Assembly: GCA_023091735.1 (NCBI GenBank)
Contig: JALKBU010000128.1
Location: 1-64,000 of the forward strand
Length of the DNA stretch: 64,000 nt
DNA from: Trichomonas tenax
Taxonomy: Eukaryota; Parabasalia; Trichomonadida; Trichomonadidae
Reading direction: 5' to 3'
This document shows, piece after piece, positions 61,940-64,000 of the stretch. The notes beneath the pieces are model-generated. The model saw only the letters and a list, made by a program, of their open reading frames with translations, did no database searches and was not told the DNA's origin. Position 1 is the stretch's first letter; each line of letters starts with the position of its first letter. The translations under genes were made by a program, and so were the position numbers.

Positions 61940-63910
61940 ATGATCAAATTTAGGCTTGAGGTGAGTGTCAACACAGTTTCTCCATCTCAAGCCTCGGAAT
62001 ATAAGTTTTCTTCGTTGACAAATAACGAAAAATTGTTGTTTTCTCTGCTGAAAAACAACAATTTAGATTTGATTTTACTCGATCATCATCCATTCGATTA
62101 TACGACAATGACGACACAAATACACACACAAAAATTCACAAATTTATTATTGTCTGAAGAAACAGATATGATTACTTATTATGATTTAGATAATAATTGC
62201 ACGATTTTTCAATGCTATAGTAAAAATTTCGACGTGCTTTCACTTGAAAACGTAGTCAGAGTATATCCAACAAGTCAAGAATCGAATCTTCAATTCTACG
62301 CGTATGTTCAAGACCAAGAATTATTTAGAATAGCTGTTAAACTGAAACCTAAAGGTCTCGAGTTTGCAAAACAAAAGTGGTTGCTAAAAGGAGTGAAATG
62401 GATTCATTTTCGTCCACAAGAAAATTTATTTTATATCGGAACAACAGAAAGTACTTTAGTGTTAATGAATACGACAAACTTCGAGATAGAACTGCAAGCT
62501 AAGTTAGATTTTCAACACTTTGATAAAGGACCGATCGATGTTTTTTGTATTAATCAAAATCATTTATTATTATACAGATTTAACGATACGACAATATTTG
62601 TATTCGTCAAAGACAACAAAATAATTACGATTCCAACGCCATTTGACTACAAATATTATATTTGTTATCCATTTGGTAATCTGATATTTTTTATTGTTCC
62701 AAACAATATAATCACGATAATTGATACGACGTGTAACCAGGAATTTATATTTTCATCCAATAAAATAATTACAAACTCAAATCATAACGAAAAAATGATG
62801 AATTTTCATTCCAAACCACGCTTAGTTTTCTTCCCCGACACCTTGGAATTCACTTTAATAGACGTTCAATGGGATATGCTGAGTAATTTCTTAGAAAGTG
62901 ATAATATAACTGTTTGGAAGTTCGTTGCCCATATATTGACATATGTTTATATAATAGATCACGCAAAATTCATATTCCAAAAGGCAATTTCATTGAATAA
63001 GCCTTATCATTTTTTTGAGTTTTTATCAGAGTTTTTAATTTCAAATGTTTACCAAGTGTTACTGAAAGATTTCAATGTCAATTTACTCTCATTTGTTGCT
63101 TATAGACATAAACCAAATTCTTCACACAATTCACTTCCAGATAGTTCGATGCGACAGATATTGGAAGATTCTGTTCAAGATATAGTTAAAGCGGATATTC
63201 CAATATCAGTTGATATACTTTTCGATTATGACAAGAAGTTCTGTCCAAGTGGATTTACAACTTTAACATTTAATCATCTTTTTCTTCAATACGTTCTCAA
63301 CAACAAACAGAATCAGTCTAAGTTACCTCCTCCTTTCAATGAAATTCATTCACCGCTTTTCAATTTTATAATTCCATCAACAGAAACCAAAAAAGCAATG
63401 AAAGACCAAGATATCATCAAGAATTTCTTATTAACATACTTTGTGAAGCAAATATATTGCGTAGAGAACATTCCACGAACAAATTTTGAAAATACGTATT
63501 TTGAATTACTAAGATCGGCAGCAATCTATCAATCCGCGAAATTCGAAACACTTCCATACTCAGAAAGAGAATTTAATAGTTTCCAGAAACTTGTTAACTC
63601 ATTATTCCCCAATTTCGTTAAATTGCATTTCGCGAGAATTGGAGTGCTCCAGAATATAGCTTCCGATTCACAGGACCAAATCAATCAGTTGTGGATGAGA
63701 TCGCGATACACACAGATGACTCCACTCATTCCTGATCCGATTCCAACTCCTATGGAGTCAAAGCTCTATGATAACATCAAAGAAGAAGAATCCGACCTTT
63801 TCGAGCCTCTTGAGCGGTGCATAAAGGTTCTAGCAGATCAAGGCAAACTTTTCCCTCAAGCAGTCATCGGGAGGTATTCTCTCGAGAACCTTGAGACTTT
63901 ATATTGTTAG
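61940..63910 (+). CDS. Unidentified protein with beta-propeller-like front and helical back
   Basis: 656 residues, stop TAG. The first 280 residues are beta-rich with short WD-like blades (WLLKGVKWIHFRPQENLF, YIGTTESTLVLMNTTNFEI, YYICYPFGNLIFFIVPNN). The rest is helical (ITVWKFVAHILTYVYIIDHA, EFLSEFLISNVYQVLLKDF). This order is that of trafficking subunits such as RMC1/Mic1 of the Mon1-Ccz1 complex or of Vps proteins, and the segment LEFTLIDVQWDMLSNFL loosely recalls RMC1. I regard this only as a lead. The frame is intact and has no signal or membrane segment. Confidence 0.55.
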   Translation: MIKFRLEVSVNTVSPSQASEYKFSSLTNNEKLLFSLLKNNNLDLILLDHHPFDYTTMTTQIHTQKFTNLLLSEETDMITYYDLDNNCTIFQCYSKNFDVLSLENVVRVYPTSQESNLQFYAYVQDQELFRIAVKLKPKGLEFAKQKWLLKGVKWIHFRPQENLFYIGTTESTLVLMNTTNFEIELQAKLDFQHFDKGPIDVFCINQNHLLLYRFNDTTIFVFVKDNKIITIPTPFDYKYYICYPFGNLIFFIVPNNIITIIDTTCNQEFIFSSNKIITNSNHNEKMMNFHSKPRLVFFPDTLEFTLIDVQWDMLSNFLESDNITVWKFVAHILTYVYIIDHAKFIFQKAISLNKPYHFFEFLSEFLISNVYQVLLKDFNVNLLSFVAYRHKPNSSHNSLPDSSMRQILEDSVQDIVKADIPISVDILFDYDKKFCPSGFTTLTFNHLFLQYVLNNKQNQSKLPPPFNEIHSPLFNFIIPSTETKKAMKDQDIIKNFLLTYFVKQIYCVENIPRTNFENTYFELLRSAAIYQSAKFETLPYSEREFNSFQKLVNSLFPNFVKLHFARIGVLQNIASDSQDQINQLWMRSRYTQMTPLIPDPIPTPMESKLYDNIKEEESDLFEPLERCIKVLADQGKLFPQAVIGRYSLENLETLYC

Positions 63911-64000
63911 TTATTTCAATAAATTATTTTTGTTTTTTTTGTTGGTAATCAGTTTTATTCACATTCTTTAGAAATAAACATAGCATATTCAATTCCACCA

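Noticed and set aside
1..64000. Spliceosomal introns
   Set aside because: The conserved trichomonad 3' signal ACTAACACACAG was not found and the intact genes read through without gaps.
1..64000. CRISPR arrays, bacterial operons or ribosome binding sites
   Set aside because: No regularly spaced repeats exist, gene spacing is large and the gene content is eukaryotic.

Overview
The window looks like nuclear DNA of a parabasalid protist of the trichomonad type, closer in feel to Tritrichomonas than to any bacterium. The reasons are AT-rich intergenic DNA, long uninterrupted eukaryotic genes with no recognisable introns, very short presumed 5' leaders, and members of protein families known to be expanded in trichomonads: BspA-like leucine-rich repeat surface proteins, GP63/leishmanolysin-like metalloproteases, Pmp-like beta-helix proteins, R2R3 Myb proteins, AAAP amino-acid transporters and many kinases. 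Intact genes end in TAA, TAG and TGA, so the standard code applies and internal stops mark broken genes.

Layout. 1-1115: repeat fragments. 1116-3353 (-): RTEL1/XPD-type helicase. 4937-5880 (+): kinase pseudogene with an internal inversion. 7446-8480 (-): CSN3-like PCI protein. 9448-10545 (-): Pmp-like beta-helix protein. 11947-12864 (-): GT17 glycosyltransferase pseudogene. 13061-14341 (+): Tubby-like protein. 14.4-20.3 kb: gene-poor and repeat-rich, with a composite element (copy A) and a palindromic element. 20354-21664 (-): GRC3/NOL9 RNA kinase. 22843-25893 (-): long coiled-coil protein. 26420-28846 (-): CARMIL-like LRR protein. 30105-31354: a small gene divergent from a C2-domain gene. 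32433-33851 (+): AAAP transporter. 34161-37307 (-): RhoGEF-PH-kelch protein with a C-terminal membrane anchor. 38339-41083 (+): TKL-like kinase. 41.3-42.7 kb: beta-helix pseudogene abutting two palindromic elements. 43682-44947 (+): ABC half-transporter gene lacking the Walker A motif. 44969-48711 (-): large Thr-rich surface-protein pseudogene split by copy B of the composite element. 51636-53426 (+): GP63-like protease. 54036-57122 (+): BspA-like LRR protein. 58994-59531 (-): Myb pseudogene. 59609-61138 (-) and 61940-63910 (+): two unidentified divergent genes.

The intact genes fall into two groups. One is conserved housekeeping or signalling: helicase, CSN3, RNA kinase, RhoGEF, CARMIL-like, kinase. 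The other is cell-surface genes. Six of the roughly twenty loci are visibly decaying, mostly surface, transport or signalling paralogs, which fits family birth-and-death in a large repeat-rich genome. No single new defence or metabolic system is evident. The strongest novel signals are structural: the inverted kinase segment, a cleanly delimited insertion with a 6-bp target duplication, palindromic elements with a flipped loop, a recurrent AAAAGTG(A/C)CA motif just upstream of start codons, and an isolated GC-rich perfect hairpin. All identifications are by eye from motifs; no database search was run.
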